Assembly: GCF_000717875.1 (NCBI RefSeq)
Contig: NZ_JOCT01000031.1
Location: 1 to 64,000, forward strand
Source: Streptomyces sp. NRRL S-455
GTDB lineage: Bacteria > Actinomycetota > Actinomycetes > Streptomycetales > Streptomycetaceae
DNA: 64,000 nucleotides
Reading direction: 5' to 3'
In this document: one piece after another, positions 35,915 to 45,069 of the stretch
How positions within the stretch are numbered: the first letter of the stretch is position 1
Layout: each line of letters opens with the position of its first letter
Translations under genes and position numbers: made by a program
The notes under the pieces: model-generated
Databases searched by the model: none
Seen by the model: the letters and a program-made list of their open reading frames with translations, nothing else
Told to the model about the DNA's origin: nothing

Positions 35915-36075
35915 TTCCACACCTCCAGCCTGAGGACACCTGCCGTCAGGCACATCGCGGCACCGATCGACAGCAGCACGATCAGGCCCTTGGGCATCTT
36001 CTGCTTGACGAAGGAGTAGATCCCGCCGACCAGGAACAGGCCGACGACGATCAGCAGGGTCGAGATGCCGTTCAC
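35911..36075 (-). CDS. Small two-TM protein between hisB and hisH
   Basis: A 54-aa protein, [21 protein letters not shown] then [20 protein letters not shown], two hydrophobic helices joined by a basic loop. GTG at 36075 overlaps the hisB stop and its own stop overlaps hisH, so it is firmly embedded in the operon. A small gene at this place is a recalled feature of Streptomyces his operons. The function is unknown. Confidence 0.85.
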   Translation of the reverse strand: MNGISTLLIVVGLFLVGGIYSFVKQKMPKGLIVLLSIGAAMCLTAGVLRLEVWN

Positions 36076-36665
36076 AGGGCGCCCTTCGTGGACGGGAGGA
36101 TGCCGGCCGCGCGCGGGTCGCGCTCGGACGCATAACGCAGCGCCCGGGCCAGGGCCTTGAACTGGCACTCCACGATGTGGTGGGCGTTGCGCCCGTAGGG
36201 CACGTGCACGTGCAGCGCGATCTGGGCCTGGGCCACGAAGGACTCCAGGATGTGCCGCGTCATGGTGGTGTCGTACTCGCCGATCATCGGCGCCATCTTC
36301 TCGGGCTCGGTGTGCACGAGGTAGGGGCGGCCGGACAGGTCGACGGTGACCTGGGCGAGGGACTCGTCCAGCGGGACCGTGCAGTTGCCGAAGCGGTAGA
36401 TGCCGACCTTGTCGCCGAGGGCCTGCTTGAAGGCGGCGCCGAGGGCGAGGGCGGTGTCCTCGATGGTGTGGTGCGAGTCGATGTGCAGGTCGCCCTCGGT
36501 CTTCACGGTCAGGTCGAACAGACCGTGCCGGCCGAGCTGGTCGAGCATGTGGTCGTAGAAGCCGACGCCGGTGGAGATCTCCGTCTTGCCGGTGCCGTCG
36601 AGGTCGATCTCGACGAGGACCGTGGTCTCCTTGGTCGTCCGCTCCACGCGTCCGGTGCGGCTCAT
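36072..36665 (-). CDS. hisB: Imidazoleglycerol-phosphate dehydratase
   Basis: A monofunctional 197-aa dehydratase (no fused phosphatase). The Mn-binding repeats [14 protein letters not shown]...[18 protein letters not shown] and [31 protein letters not shown] are intact. ATG at 36665 overlaps the hisC stop by 4 nt. Usual length for the family. Confidence 0.97.
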   Translation of the reverse strand: MSRTGRVERTTKETTVLVEIDLDGTGKTEISTGVGFYDHMLDQLGRHGLFDLTVKTEGDLHIDSHHTIEDTALALGAAFKQALGDKVGIYRFGNCTVPLDESLAQVTVDLSGRPYLVHTEPEKMAPMIGEYDTTMTRHILESFVAQAQIALHVHVPYGRNAHHIVECQFKALARALRYASERDPRAAGILPSTKGAL

Positions 36666-37768
36666 GAACTCTGCTCCTTCTTCAGTGCACGTACCGCGTC
36701 CAGGAACGCGTCGTTCTCTTCGGGGGTTCCGGCGGACACCCGCAGCCATCCGGGGATGCCGTTGTCGCGGACCAGAACGCCCTGGTCGAGGATCTTCCGC
36801 CAGGCCGTGTGCGCGTCCTCGAACCTGCCGAACTGCACGAAGTTGGCGTCGGACTCGACGACCTCGTAGCCGGTCGCGCGCAGTTCGGTGACCAGGCGGT
36901 CCCGCTCGGCCTTGAGCTGCTCGACGTAGCCCAGCAGCGTGTCGGTGTGCTCCAGGGCGGCCAGGGCGGTCGCCTGGGTGACGGCCGACAGGTGGTAGGG
37001 CAGCCGGACGAGCTGGACGGCGTCGACGACGGCCGGGTGCGCGGCGAGGTAGCCGAGGCGCAGGCCCGCCGCGCCGAACGCCTTCGACATGGTGCGGGAG
37101 ATGACGAGGTTCGGGCGTCCCTGAAGCAGCGGCAGCAGCGAGTCGCCGTGGCTGAACTCGATGTACGCCTCGTCGACCACGACCATCGACGGCTTGGCCG
37201 CCTGGGCGGCCTCGTACAGCGCGAGGACGGTCTCGGGCGGGACCGCGTTGCCGGTGGGGTTGTTGGGGGTGGTGACGAAGACGACGTCCGGCTGGTTCTC
37301 GGCGATGGCCTGCTCGGCGGCGGCGAGGTCGATCGTGAAGTCGTCGCCCCGGGGGCCGGAGATCCAGCCCGTGCCGGTGCCGCGCGCGATGAGCCCGTGC
37401 ATCGAGTACGACGGTTCGAAGCCGATCGCGGTGCGGCCCGGCCCGCCGAAGGTCTGCAGCAGCTGCTGGATGACCTCGTTGGAGCCGTTGGCCGCCCAGA
37501 CGTTGGCGAGGCCGACCTGGTAGCCGGAGGTGTCGGTGAGGTACTCGGCCAGCCGCGTGCGCAGCTCGACCGCGTCCCGGTCCGGGTAGCGGTTGAGGTT
37601 CCGGGCGGCCTCACGGACCCGCTCGGCGATGCGCTCGACGAGGGGCTCGGGCAGCGGGTAGGGGTTCTCGTTGGTGTTCAGCCGTACGGGGACGTCCAGC
37701 TGGGGCGCGCCGTAGGGGGACTTGCCGCGCAGCTCGTCCCGTACGGGGAGATCGTCGATGCCTGTCAC
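36662..37768 (-). CDS. hisC: Histidinol-phosphate aminotransferase
   Basis: A 368-aa PLP-dependent class I/II aminotransferase converting imidazole-acetol phosphate to histidinol phosphate. Motifs: [44 protein letters not shown] and the PLP lysine in [20 protein letters not shown] at 37768 ([14 protein letters not shown]) overlaps the hisD stop by 4 nt. Confidence 0.96.
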   Translation of the reverse strand: MTGIDDLPVRDELRGKSPYGAPQLDVPVRLNTNENPYPLPEPLVERIAERVREAARNLNRYPDRDAVELRTRLAEYLTDTSGYQVGLANVWAANGSNEVIQQLLQTFGGPGRTAIGFEPSYSMHGLIARGTGTGWISGPRGDDFTIDLAAAEQAIAENQPDVVFVTTPNNPTGNAVPPETVLALYEAAQAAKPSMVVVDEAYIEFSHGDSLLPLLQGRPNLVISRTMSKAFGAAGLRLGYLAAHPAVVDAVQLVRLPYHLSAVTQATALAALEHTDTLLGYVEQLKAERDRLVTELRATGYEVVESDANFVQFGRFEDAHTAWRKILDQGVLVRDNGIPGWLRVSAGTPEENDAFLDAVRALKKEQSS

Positions 37769-39090
37769 TTGCCCTGGGGAACCTTCCAGTCGAACCTCGC
37801 CTTGATCGCCGCGCCGTGTGCCGGCAGGTCCTCCGCCTCGGCCAGCGTCACCACGTGGTGCGCGACGTCGGCCAGCGCGTCCTTCGTGTAGTCGACGATG
37901 TGGATGCCGCGCAGGAAGGACTGGACCGACAGGCCGGAGGAGTGGCAGGCGCAGCCGCCGGTGGGCAGGACGTGGTTGGAGCCGGCCGCGTAGTCGCCGA
38001 GGGAGACCGGTGCCCAGGGGCCGATGAAGATCGCGCCGGCGTTGCGGACCCGGTCGGCCACGGCCGCGGCGTCCGCCGTCTGGATCTCCAGGTGCTCGGC
38101 GCCGTACGCGTCGACCACCCTGAGGCCCTCGTCGATGCCGTCGACCAGCACGATCGCGGACTGCTTGCCGGACAGCGCCGGGACGATCCGGTCGTCGACG
38201 TGCTTGGTGGCCGCGACCTGCGGCTCCAGCTCCTTCTCGACGGCGTCCGCGAGGTCGGCGGAGTCGGTGACCAGGACGGCGGCGGCCAGCGGGTCGTGCT
38301 CGGCCTGGCTGATCAGGTCGGAGGCGACGTGCACCGGGTCGGCCGTGTCGTCGGCGAGGATCGCGATCTCGGTCGGGCCGGCCTCGGTGTCGATGCCGAT
38401 CCTGCCGGTGAAGTAGCGCTTGGCGGCGGCCACCCAGATGTTGCCGGGGCCGGTGACCATGTTGGCGGGCGCGCAGGACTCGGTGCCGTAGGCGAACATC
38501 GCGACGGCCGTGGCGCCTCCGGCCGCGTACACCTCGTCGACGCCGAGCAGCGCGCAGGCGGCGAGGATCGTGGGGTGCGGCAGGCCGCCGAATTCGTCCT
38601 GGGCGGGCGAGGCGAGCGCGATGGACTCGACGCCGGCCTCCTGCGCGGGCACCACGTTCATGATCACGGAGGACGGGTACACCGACCGGCCGCCCGGTGC
38701 GTAGAGCCCGACCCGCTCGACCGGAACCCACTTCTCGGTCACGGAGCCACCGGGCACGACCTGGGTGGTGTGCGTGCTCCGGCGCTGCTCGCGGTGGACG
38801 GTCCGGGCACGCCGGATGGACTCCTCCAGGGCCGCGCGCACGGCCGGGTCGAGCTCCTCCAGGGCGCGGGTGAGCGCGGCGGCAGGCACCCGCACCTGAT
38901 CAAGCCTGACGCCGTCGAACCGCTCGGCGAAGTCGATCAGCGCCGCGTCGCCCCGATGATGCACGTCCTCGCAGATCGGACGCACCTTCTCCAGGGCGGC
39001 CGCTACGTCGAATTCGGCTCGGGGCAGCAGGTCACGCAGGGCGGGGCCCTCGGGCAGGGCGTCGCCGCGCAGATCGATTCGGGAGATCAC
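37765..39090 (-). CDS. hisD: Histidinol dehydrogenase
   Basis: The 441-aa zinc enzyme carries out the last two NAD-dependent oxidations to histidine. Conserved stretches: [36 protein letters not shown] (zinc-site region), AEHLEIQT and [16 protein letters not shown]. It starts with GTG at 39090 and is the first gene of the hisD-hisC-hisB-orf-hisH-priA-ridA-hisF operon. A perfect inverted repeat 42 bp upstream (39132-39148) may be its operator. Confidence 0.97.
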   Translation of the reverse strand: MISRIDLRGDALPEGPALRDLLPRAEFDVAAALEKVRPICEDVHHRGDAALIDFAERFDGVRLDQVRVPAAALTRALEELDPAVRAALEESIRRARTVHREQRRSTHTTQVVPGGSVTEKWVPVERVGLYAPGGRSVYPSSVIMNVVPAQEAGVESIALASPAQDEFGGLPHPTILAACALLGVDEVYAAGGATAVAMFAYGTESCAPANMVTGPGNIWVAAAKRYFTGRIGIDTEAGPTEIAILADDTADPVHVASDLISQAEHDPLAAAVLVTDSADLADAVEKELEPQVAATKHVDDRIVPALSGKQSAIVLVDGIDEGLRVVDAYGAEHLEIQTADAAAVADRVRNAGAIFIGPWAPVSLGDYAAGSNHVLPTGGCACHSSGLSVQSFLRGIHIVDYTKDALADVAHHVVTLAEAEDLPAHGAAIKARFDWKVPQGK

Positions 39091-39131
39091 GTGCTCAATT
39101 CTCTCAGACCCGAATGTCGCGCCGTCCGCAC

Positions 39132-39148
39132 GTATCAATGGCTGATAC
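39132..39148. promoter_or_regulatory. Inverted repeat in the hisD promoter region
   Basis: GTATCA (39132-39137) and TGATAC (39143-39148) are perfect arms with a 5-nt spacer, 42 bp upstream of hisD and 121 bp upstream of the divergent gene at 39269. It has operator geometry and could control either. Confidence 0.45.
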
Positions 39149-39268
39149 AGCACACCGCCGAAGCGCGGAAGATCCCCTTCACGTTTCGCGTTCGGCCCGT
39201 CACCCAGCGGGCATGAACTGCTGTAGGAGGGACGTGACCCGCGAGTACCTGAGGAGGAAGGAAGAGAC

Positions 39269-40846
39269 GTGACCGAGGGGGCCGGCCTGGGGGCCGGGGA
39301 AGTGCCCGAGGACCTGACCGCGGCCGAGGCCGGCATGTGGCAGGCCTTCCGCAACGGCAGCGTGTACGACCTGAGCAGCGGCGACCCGGTGGTCGACGAT
39401 CCGCACGGCGGGCACCCGTGGGGCGAGGACCGGACCGTACGGGCCCGGATCGTCTGCTGGCTGCTGCTCGACGGCCCGCCCGCCCTGGCCGGACGGGTGT
39501 CCTCTCTGAAGCTGGCCGGCCTGCGGGTCAGCGGCTCGCTGGATCTCGCGGGCGGCACGGTGGTGCCGTACACCGAGATGCGCCAGTGCCGTTTCGAGCA
39601 GGACGTGCTGCTGCCGGAGGCCCGCTTCACCACCCTGCGGATGGTGGACTGCTCGGTGCCGCGGCTGGAGGCGGCGCGGGTGCAGACGGAGGGCGATCTG
39701 CATCTGCCGCGCTGCCGCTTCCACCGCGGCATCCGGCTCACGGACGCGCAGATCGGCACGGACCTGATGCTGAACCAGGCGGTCGTGCACCGGGACCGCA
39801 GCGGCCGGTCGGTCGCCGCGGACGGCCTGACCGTCGGCCAGGACTTACAGGCGGAGCTGCTGGAATCGCACGGCGAGCTGAGCCTGCGCGCCGCCACGAT
39901 CGGCGTGTCGCTGAGCCTGCGCGGCGCCCGGCTGGCCAACCCCTACGCGCGGCTCGCGCTGAACGCTCCGCAGCTGACCGTCGAGCGCAGCCTGTATCTG
40001 ACTCCGGCGGGCGTCGGCGCCCAGGCGATGAGCGGCATGACCCCGGCGCAGGGGACGCGCATCCAGCGCTTCGAGTGCGAGGGCGGGATCCGGCTGGACG
40101 ACGGGCGCTTCGGCGACGCGGTCGACTTCGAGCGGGCCCGGTTCACCCTCACGGACGACCAGGAGCTGTCGCTGCGCCGGATGCAGACGCCGGAGCTGCG
40201 GTTCCTCGGGGAACAGCCGGCGCGCGGGCGGGTGGTGCTGTCGGGGGCGAAGATCATCAATCTGATGGACCGGGCGGACGCCTGGCCCGGCCCGGGGCGG
40301 TTGCACATGGGCGGCTTCTTCTACGAGAACCTCGTGCCGCGCGGGCCGTTCTCGCTGGCGGAGCGGCTGGACTGGGTGGCGGCGGCGACCGCCGAGTACA
40401 ACCCGGAGCCGTACGAGCGGCTCGCGGCCGTGCTGCGGGCCGGCGGGGAGGACGAGGACGCCCGTGAGGTGCTGCTCGCGAAGCAGCGCCGGCACCGGGA
40501 GAGCCTTCCGCCGGCCGCCAAGCTGTGGGGCTACGTCCAGGACTGGACGGTGGCCTACGGGTACCGGCCGGGCCGGGCCGCGGTGTGGATGGCGGTGCTG
40601 TGGGCGGCGGGTTCGCTCGCCTTCGCGCAGGCCGGCCATCCGCCGCTGAAGCGGGGCGAGCATCCGGAGTGGAACCCCGCGCTGTTCACCCTCGATCTGC
40701 TGCTGCCGGTCATCGACCTGGGACAGGTGGGCTTCTGGCAGCTGCGCGGCGGCTGGCAGTGGCTGGCGACCGCGATGATCCTGCTGGGCTGGATCCTGGC
40801 GACGACGGTGGCGGCGGGAGCGACCCGGCTGCTTCGCCGCAACTGA
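39269..40846 (+). CDS. Predicted beta-helix-like protein with C-terminal membrane anchor, TTA-containing
   Basis: A 525-aa protein of unassigned function. After a 60-residue head ([18 protein letters not shown] begins the repeats), residues about 70-310 are built of strand-like units each ending in a turn ([46 protein letters not shown]), the look of a right-handed beta-helix or pentapeptide-like fold. Residues about 320-410 are helical, and the C-terminus has three TM stretches ([62 protein letters not shown]). GTG at 39269 with GAGGAGGAAGG. Leu193 is TTA (39845-39847), so its translation should depend on the bldA tRNA. It is divergent from hisD. Confidence 0.75.
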   Translation: MTEGAGLGAGEVPEDLTAAEAGMWQAFRNGSVYDLSSGDPVVDDPHGGHPWGEDRTVRARIVCWLLLDGPPALAGRVSSLKLAGLRVSGSLDLAGGTVVPYTEMRQCRFEQDVLLPEARFTTLRMVDCSVPRLEAARVQTEGDLHLPRCRFHRGIRLTDAQIGTDLMLNQAVVHRDRSGRSVAADGLTVGQDLQAELLESHGELSLRAATIGVSLSLRGARLANPYARLALNAPQLTVERSLYLTPAGVGAQAMSGMTPAQGTRIQRFECEGGIRLDDGRFGDAVDFERARFTLTDDQELSLRRMQTPELRFLGEQPARGRVVLSGAKIINLMDRADAWPGPGRLHMGGFFYENLVPRGPFSLAERLDWVAAATAEYNPEPYERLAAVLRAGGEDEDAREVLLAKQRRHRESLPPAAKLWGYVQDWTVAYGYRPGRAAVWMAVLWAAGSLAFAQAGHPPLKRGEHPEWNPALFTLDLLLPVIDLGQVGFWQLRGGWQWLATAMILLGWILATTVAAGATRLLRRN

Positions 40847-40985
40847 CGACATCGGACCGCTCCGGGGCCGCCGTGATGTCCGTGATGCCTGTGTGACCAG
40901 GGTTGTTGAACTGTCACGCCTTTACCTTCTCTTGACCACGCGGCGTACAACTTTCCGCGAGTTCCATGAACGTACTGGCGCCGCC

Positions 40986-42035
40986 ATGACCAGCGGACTT
41001 TCAATGGTCGGCACCATGGCTCTGCAGCTGCCCTTCATCCGCGCCGGCCGGATGACCAGGACCTCCCCCCACCTCGTCGGCGGCCCGTGCGCCGACGACG
41101 AGGTGATGCTCGACGCGCCTGACGCGCGGCTGAGCCCGGCGCTGGTCGCCGCCGCCCGCGGTGACCACGGACCGGCCGCCGGGCTGCTCCACGCCACGCG
41201 CGCGGCCGCCGAGTGGGAACGGCGCGACCGGTACGTGACCCGGCTGGCCGCCTTCGCACGCTCGCGTCCCGAGTGGCTGGACGCCTGGCTCGCCACCGCT
41301 CCGAAGGATCCGGACGCGCTGCTGGTCGGGGCCCAGCTCGCGGTGGACGGCGCCTGGCGGTCACCGGCCCGGGCCGAGGCACTGCGCGAAGTGAGCCCGC
41401 TGCTCACGGCGGCGGCCCGGGGCGACCGGCGGGACCCGGTGCCGTGGCGGCTCGCGCTCGACCACGCCCGCGGCGCGCAGGCCGGGCACAAATACTTCGA
41501 GGAGCTCTGGGCGGCGGCCGTACGCCGCGCCCCGCACCACTACGGCTGCCACGTGGCGGCCCTGCGCTACCTGGCCTCCTCCTGGCACGGCTCGCACCAC
41601 GAGTGCTTCGACTTCGCCGACCGGGCCGCGCAGGACGCGCCCGCGGACGCCCTCGTCCAGGCCCTCCCGCTGCGGGCGGCCTTCGGCTACCTCACCGACG
41701 GCTGCGGGCCCGAGGTGCCACGCGAGCGGCTGGACGCGGCCGTCGACCGGGCGATCGCGCTGTCCCCGCGACTGCCGGCGGCCGACCCCTGGCCCGCCCG
41801 GATGCGGAACCTGCTCATCTTCGTCCTGGTGTGCCTGGAGCGCTGGGCGGACGCCCAGGAACAGCTGCGCCTGAACGGGCCGTACGCCACCTCGTTTCCC
41901 TGGGACCGGGTGTCGGACGATCCGCTCGGCCACTTCCTGCGGATCCGTGACGACATCCGGGTGGGAGCGGCCGGCCGGCCCCCGGAACATCCACGGAGTG
42001 AACGGGGCGGACGAGTCCGCCCGGGCGACCATTAG
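40986..42035 (+). CDS. Conserved hypothetical protein, helical-repeat (TPR-like) look
   Basis: About 349 aa from the ATG at 40986; the start is uncertain (GTG 40893 and ATG 41016 are also in frame, none with a clear ribosome site). Residues beyond about 70 are Ala/Arg/Leu-rich paired helices (PAAGLLHATRAAAEWERRDRYVTRLAAFARSRPEWLDAWLA...), with an HxxxYHC-like stretch PHHYGCHVAALRYLASSWHGSHHECFDFA rich in His and Cys. It looks like a solenoid of TPR-like repeats. No TM helix. I do not recognise a family with known function. Its stop codon TAG lies inside the -10 box of the next gene. Confidence 0.65.
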   Translation: MTSGLSMVGTMALQLPFIRAGRMTRTSPHLVGGPCADDEVMLDAPDARLSPALVAAARGDHGPAAGLLHATRAAAEWERRDRYVTRLAAFARSRPEWLDAWLATAPKDPDALLVGAQLAVDGAWRSPARAEALREVSPLLTAAARGDRRDPVPWRLALDHARGAQAGHKYFEELWAAAVRRAPHHYGCHVAALRYLASSWHGSHHECFDFADRAAQDAPADALVQALPLRAAFGYLTDGCGPEVPRERLDAAVDRAIALSPRLPAADPWPARMRNLLIFVLVCLERWADAQEQLRLNGPYATSFPWDRVSDDPLGHFLRIRDDIRVGAAGRPPEHPRSERGGRVRPGDH

Positions 42036-42038
42036 GCT
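42033..42038 (+). promoter_or_regulatory. -10 box of a probable leaderless promoter overlapping a stop codon
   Basis: TAGGCT includes the TAG stop of the upstream gene and ends 8 nt before the GTG at 42047, with no ribosome site. Confidence 0.45.
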
Positions 42039-42046
42039 TTTGCGTC

Positions 42047-42787
42047 GTGACCACCGTCCGGCTCCCCCTCTTTCCCCTGAACTCCGTGCTGTTCCCGGGG
42101 CTCGTGCTCCCGCTCAACGTCTTCGAGGAGCGGTATCGCGCCATGATGCGCGAGCTGTTGAAGACGCCGGAGGACGAGCCGCGCCGGTTCGCCGTCGTGG
42201 CGATCCGCGACGGCCACGAGGTGGCCCCGAGCGCGCCCGGCATGCCCGACCCGACGGCCGTGCCGGAGCGGGGGCCCGCGGCCGGTTTCGGCACGGACCC
42301 GGCCACGTCGTTCCACAAGATCGGCTGTGTGGCCGACGCGGCGACGATCCGGGAGCGTCCCGACGGCTCCTTCGAGGTGCTGGCGACCGGCACCACCCGG
42401 GTGAAGCTGCTGTCGGTCGATGCGTCAGGCCCCTTCCTGACGGCCGAGCTGGAGACGCTGGAGGAGGAACCCGGCGACGAGGCGGCGCCGTTGGCCGAGG
42501 GGGTGCTGCGCTCCTTCCGCCAGTACCAGAAGCGGCTGGCGGGCGCGCGGGAACGGTCCCTCACTACCGGCGCCGAGCTGCCCGACGAGCCGGGCGTGGT
42601 CTCCTACCTGGTGGCCGCGGCGATGATGCTGGACACTCCGACCAAGCAACGCCTGCTCCAGGCCCCCGACACGGCCTCCCGCCTGCGCGACGAGCTGAAA
42701 CTCCTTCGCTCCGAGACCGCCATCATCCGTAGTCTGCCGTCGTTGCCGTCGTCGGACCTGACGCGCGGCCCGACGAGCCTCAACTGA
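42047..42787 (+). CDS. LON substrate-binding (N-terminal) domain protein
   Basis: A 246-aa protein made only of the Lon N-terminal domain: LPLFPLNSVLFPGLVLPLNVFEERYRAMM at the start is the hallmark, then VVAIRDGHEV, HKIGCVADAATIRERPDGSFEVLATGTTRVKLL. The helical C-terminal part (AAAMMLDTPTKQRLLQAPDTASRLRDELKLL) is typical. There is no AAA+ ATPase or Ser-Lys protease domain, so it cannot be a protease itself; it may recognise damaged proteins. GTG at 42047. Confidence 0.9.
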   Translation: MTTVRLPLFPLNSVLFPGLVLPLNVFEERYRAMMRELLKTPEDEPRRFAVVAIRDGHEVAPSAPGMPDPTAVPERGPAAGFGTDPATSFHKIGCVADAATIRERPDGSFEVLATGTTRVKLLSVDASGPFLTAELETLEEEPGDEAAPLAEGVLRSFRQYQKRLAGARERSLTTGAELPDEPGVVSYLVAAAMMLDTPTKQRLLQAPDTASRLRDELKLLRSETAIIRSLPSLPSSDLTRGPTSLN

Positions 42788-42798
42788 AGCGGACCCGG

Positions 42799-43299
42799 AT
42801 GGCGAAGAAGTCGAAGAAGCAGCAGCAGGGCGGCACGCCCGCGACCGTCGCCCTCACGGCGGCGGGCGTGGAGTTCACGGTCCACTCCTACGACCACGAC
42901 CCCGCCCACCCCTCCTACGGCGAGGAGGCGGCCGAGGCGATGGGCGTCTCACCGGACCGCGTCTTCAAGACCCTGGTCGCCGACGTCGACGGCGCGCTGA
43001 CGGTCGCGGTGGTCCCGGTCGCGGGCCAACTCGACCTGAAGGCCCTGGCAGCGGCGGTCGGCGGCAAACGCGCGACGATGGCCGACCCGACCCTGGCGGA
43101 ACGCACGACGGGTTACGTCCGGGGCGGCATCTCCCCCCTGGGCCAGCGCAAGAGACTCCCGACGGTCCTCGACGCCTCGGCGTCCTCCCACCCGACCATC
43201 TGCGTCTCGGCGGGAAGGCGGGGCTTGGAGGTGGAGCTGTCCCCGGAGGACCTGGCGAAACTGACGGAGGCGGTACTCGCTCCTATCGGGCGCACCTAG
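42799..43299 (+). CDS. ybaK: YbaK/EbsC-type aminoacyl-tRNA deacylase
   Basis: A 166-aa editing enzyme that in other bacteria removes Cys from tRNA-Pro. Features: YDHDPAHPSYGEEAAEAMGVSPDRVFKTLVADVDG with the conserved Lys of the FKTL motif, and the GGISPLGQRKRLPTVLD block. A Lys/Gln-rich N-terminal tail (AKKSKKQQQGG) precedes the domain. It follows the LON-domain gene by 11 nt and is probably co-transcribed. The stop is followed immediately by a dispersed repeat with a hairpin. Confidence 0.9.
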   Translation: MAKKSKKQQQGGTPATVALTAAGVEFTVHSYDHDPAHPSYGEEAAEAMGVSPDRVFKTLVADVDGALTVAVVPVAGQLDLKALAAAVGGKRATMADPTLAERTTGYVRGGISPLGQRKRLPTVLDASASSHPTICVSAGRRGLEVELSPEDLAKLTEAVLAPIGRT

Positions 43300-43370
43300 C
43301 CTGCGGGCAGTCGTGCCGCTGGGGCGGCACGGGTGGGCGCAGGCGGCACCCCGTAGCGCCGGGTCGCGCA
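43300..43370. repeat. Dispersed GC-rich repeat with hairpin after ybaK
   Basis: Sequence words CCTGCGGGCAGTCGTGCCGC, GGGGCGGCACGGGTGGGCGC and CCCCGTAGCGCCGGGTCGCG in this order are familiar from many Streptomyces intergenic regions. It contains the hairpin CGTGCCGC (43312-43319) / GCGGCACG (43324-43331). It lies in a convergent gap and may act as a bidirectional terminator. The repeat identity is recalled, not searched. Confidence 0.5.
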
Positions 43371-43401
43371 ACGCCCTGAGCAGGACACCAACGCCGAGCA
43401 C

Positions 43402-44115
43402 CTACGAAACGGCCGGTCCCTGATACGCCTCGTCCCCGTACTCCGGCTCCGGATCCCGAGGCCCGAACAACGCCGCAAGCCCGAGATGCACCACCAACGC
43501 GGCAACCGGCCAGGCCAGCAACGCCCCCTTCGCCCCCAGCCGCAACGGCGCGGAGAACGTCACCCCACGCCCCACCTCACGCGCCCGGGCGACCACGTCC
43601 TCCGCGGGCCCGAGCCACACCCCGGCCCGCCAGGCCAGCAACGACCCGAGCAGCCCCCCGACGACCAGCCCCACCACCAGCGGCACACCCCCGCGCCGCC
43701 GCAGCAGGAACACGACCAGAGCGCTGACGACGCCGAATCCCAGCGCGAGCAACGTGAACGTCCCGTCGACCCCGACGGCCTGCTCGCCCTCGGTGTCCTT
43801 GAGGTAGACGACCCATTTGCCCTCCACCACGTCACCGACCAGCGGCACGTGCGGTGCGAGCCACCACCACAGCACCCCGAGCAGCACCCCGCCGAGCGCC
43901 ACGGCCACCGAGATCACGGCGGCCTCCCGCACTTCCGTCTTCATCCCGGGCCCGTCCTGTCCGTACCAGCCGTGCCCGGCGTACTCGGCATGCTGGGACC
44001 CGGGAGCCTGAGCCCCCTGGGCCTGGGGCCCGTACGCCTTTGCCCCGGCGTCCGGCGGCTGCCACGAAGACTGTGCGGAACGTCCATGCGGTGGCGGAGT
44101 CAGTGGTGCGGTCAC
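43402..44115 (-). CDS. DUF2567 membrane protein
   Basis: A 237-aa protein: Pro/Gln-rich cytoplasmic N-terminus (residues 1-60), then TM1 (AAVISVAVALGGVLLGVLWWW) followed by the DUF2567 motif LAPHVPLVGDVVEGKWVVYLKDTEGEQAVGVDGTFTLLALGFG, and three more TM helices. The acidic C-terminus ends EPEYGDEAYQGPAVS. GTG at 44115. Function is unknown; it is encoded next to an ABC-2 exporter but not clearly part of it (56-nt gap). Confidence 0.82.
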   Translation of the reverse strand: MTAPLTPPPHGRSAQSSWQPPDAGAKAYGPQAQGAQAPGSQHAEYAGHGWYGQDGPGMKTEVREAAVISVAVALGGVLLGVLWWWLAPHVPLVGDVVEGKWVVYLKDTEGEQAVGVDGTFTLLALGFGVVSALVVFLLRRRGGVPLVVGLVVGGLLGSLLAWRAGVWLGPAEDVVARAREVGRGVTFSAPLRLGAKGALLAWPVAALVVHLGLAALFGPRDPEPEYGDEAYQGPAVS

Positions 44116-44171
44116 CCTGACATCGTGCCAGGCCCGCCTGTGCTCCGCGTCACCGGACGATCCCTCCCCGC

Positions 44172-44993
44172 TCACCGGACGGCCGCCCGGCGGTACGCCC
44201 AGGTCGCCACGGCCAGCGAGACCACGCCCACGACCCCGCACACGGCGAGGTCGCCGAGGACGAAGGCCCAGTCGGGATTCGGCCCGAACGTACGGGCGAA
44301 AGCCTCGACGCCGTACGTCGACGGCAGCAGATCCCGCGCGAAGCGCACGGCCTCCGGCATCCGGTCCGCCGGCAGCACACCCAGCAGCAGCGCCGCGGAC
44401 ATGCCCAGCTGGCCGAGGAGTGTGGCCAGCTCCGGCCGGGGCGCGAGGAGCCCCAGCGCCGCCCCCAGCCCGGCGAGCGCGGCACCCGCGAGCGGGATCA
44501 CCGCCACGAGAATCCAGAGATGAGCCAGCGGAAGCCCGAACAGCACACAGCCGAACACCGCCGTCACGACGGTCCCCGGCACGGTGAACGAGGCGTAGGC
44601 ACCCGCCGCGCCCAGCACCACCGCCGCGGGGGGCACCGGCAGCGTCGCGTAGTGGTCGAGTCCGCCGCTGGCCCGGAGCTGCCCGAAGTACTGGGCGAGG
44701 AGGTTCAGCGCGACGAAGGCGACCACCAGGACCGACGACCCGGCGACGACCGCCTGCGCCTCCGCCCCGTCGTCCACCACGCCGCGCATCAGGACCATGA
44801 TCCCGATCGACTGGAACGTCGCCACGAACAGCAGCGGGATCCGCGCCACCCGCGCGCGGGACAGCTGCGCCCGGTACACGGCCGCGAGCGACGGCCACAG
44901 CCGCGCGCGAGGTCCGAGTTCGGCCGCGGTCGCGGCGGGCTCCTCAGCGGCCAGGGCACTGCCCGGCAGGACATCGGCGGGTACGACACTCAC
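44172..44993 (-). CDS. ABC-2 type transporter permease
   Basis: A 273-aa permease with six predicted TM helices (e.g. PLLFVATFQSIGIMVLM, VLVVAFVALNLLAQYFG, TVVTAVFGCVLFGLPLAHLW, TLLGQLGMSAALLLGVLPA), typical of drug or polysaccharide exporters. The ABC-2 signature DLLPSTYGVEAF lies before the last TM. GTG at 44993 with GGGGAG about 10 nt upstream. The ATPase gene is 76 nt upstream in the same unit. The substrate is unknown. Confidence 0.87.
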   Translation of the reverse strand: MSVVPADVLPGSALAAEEPAATAAELGPRARLWPSLAAVYRAQLSRARVARIPLLFVATFQSIGIMVLMRGVVDDGAEAQAVVAGSSVLVVAFVALNLLAQYFGQLRASGGLDHYATLPVPPAAVVLGAAGAYASFTVPGTVVTAVFGCVLFGLPLAHLWILVAVIPLAGAALAGLGAALGLLAPRPELATLLGQLGMSAALLLGVLPADRMPEAVRFARDLLPSTYGVEAFARTFGPNPDWAFVLGDLAVCGVVGVVSLAVATWAYRRAAVR

Positions 44994-45069
44994 GTCGTGC
45001 TGCTCCCCTTCGTCGGGTCCACTGCGGCAGTCGGTACGTACGCGGGGGCCCACGTACTCAGGGGGCTTC

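Noticed and set aside
35911..36168. An 85-codon version of the small his-operon gene.
   Set aside because: The first 31 codons lie inside hisB in another frame; the GTG at 36075 gives the coupled 54-aa membrane peptide instead.
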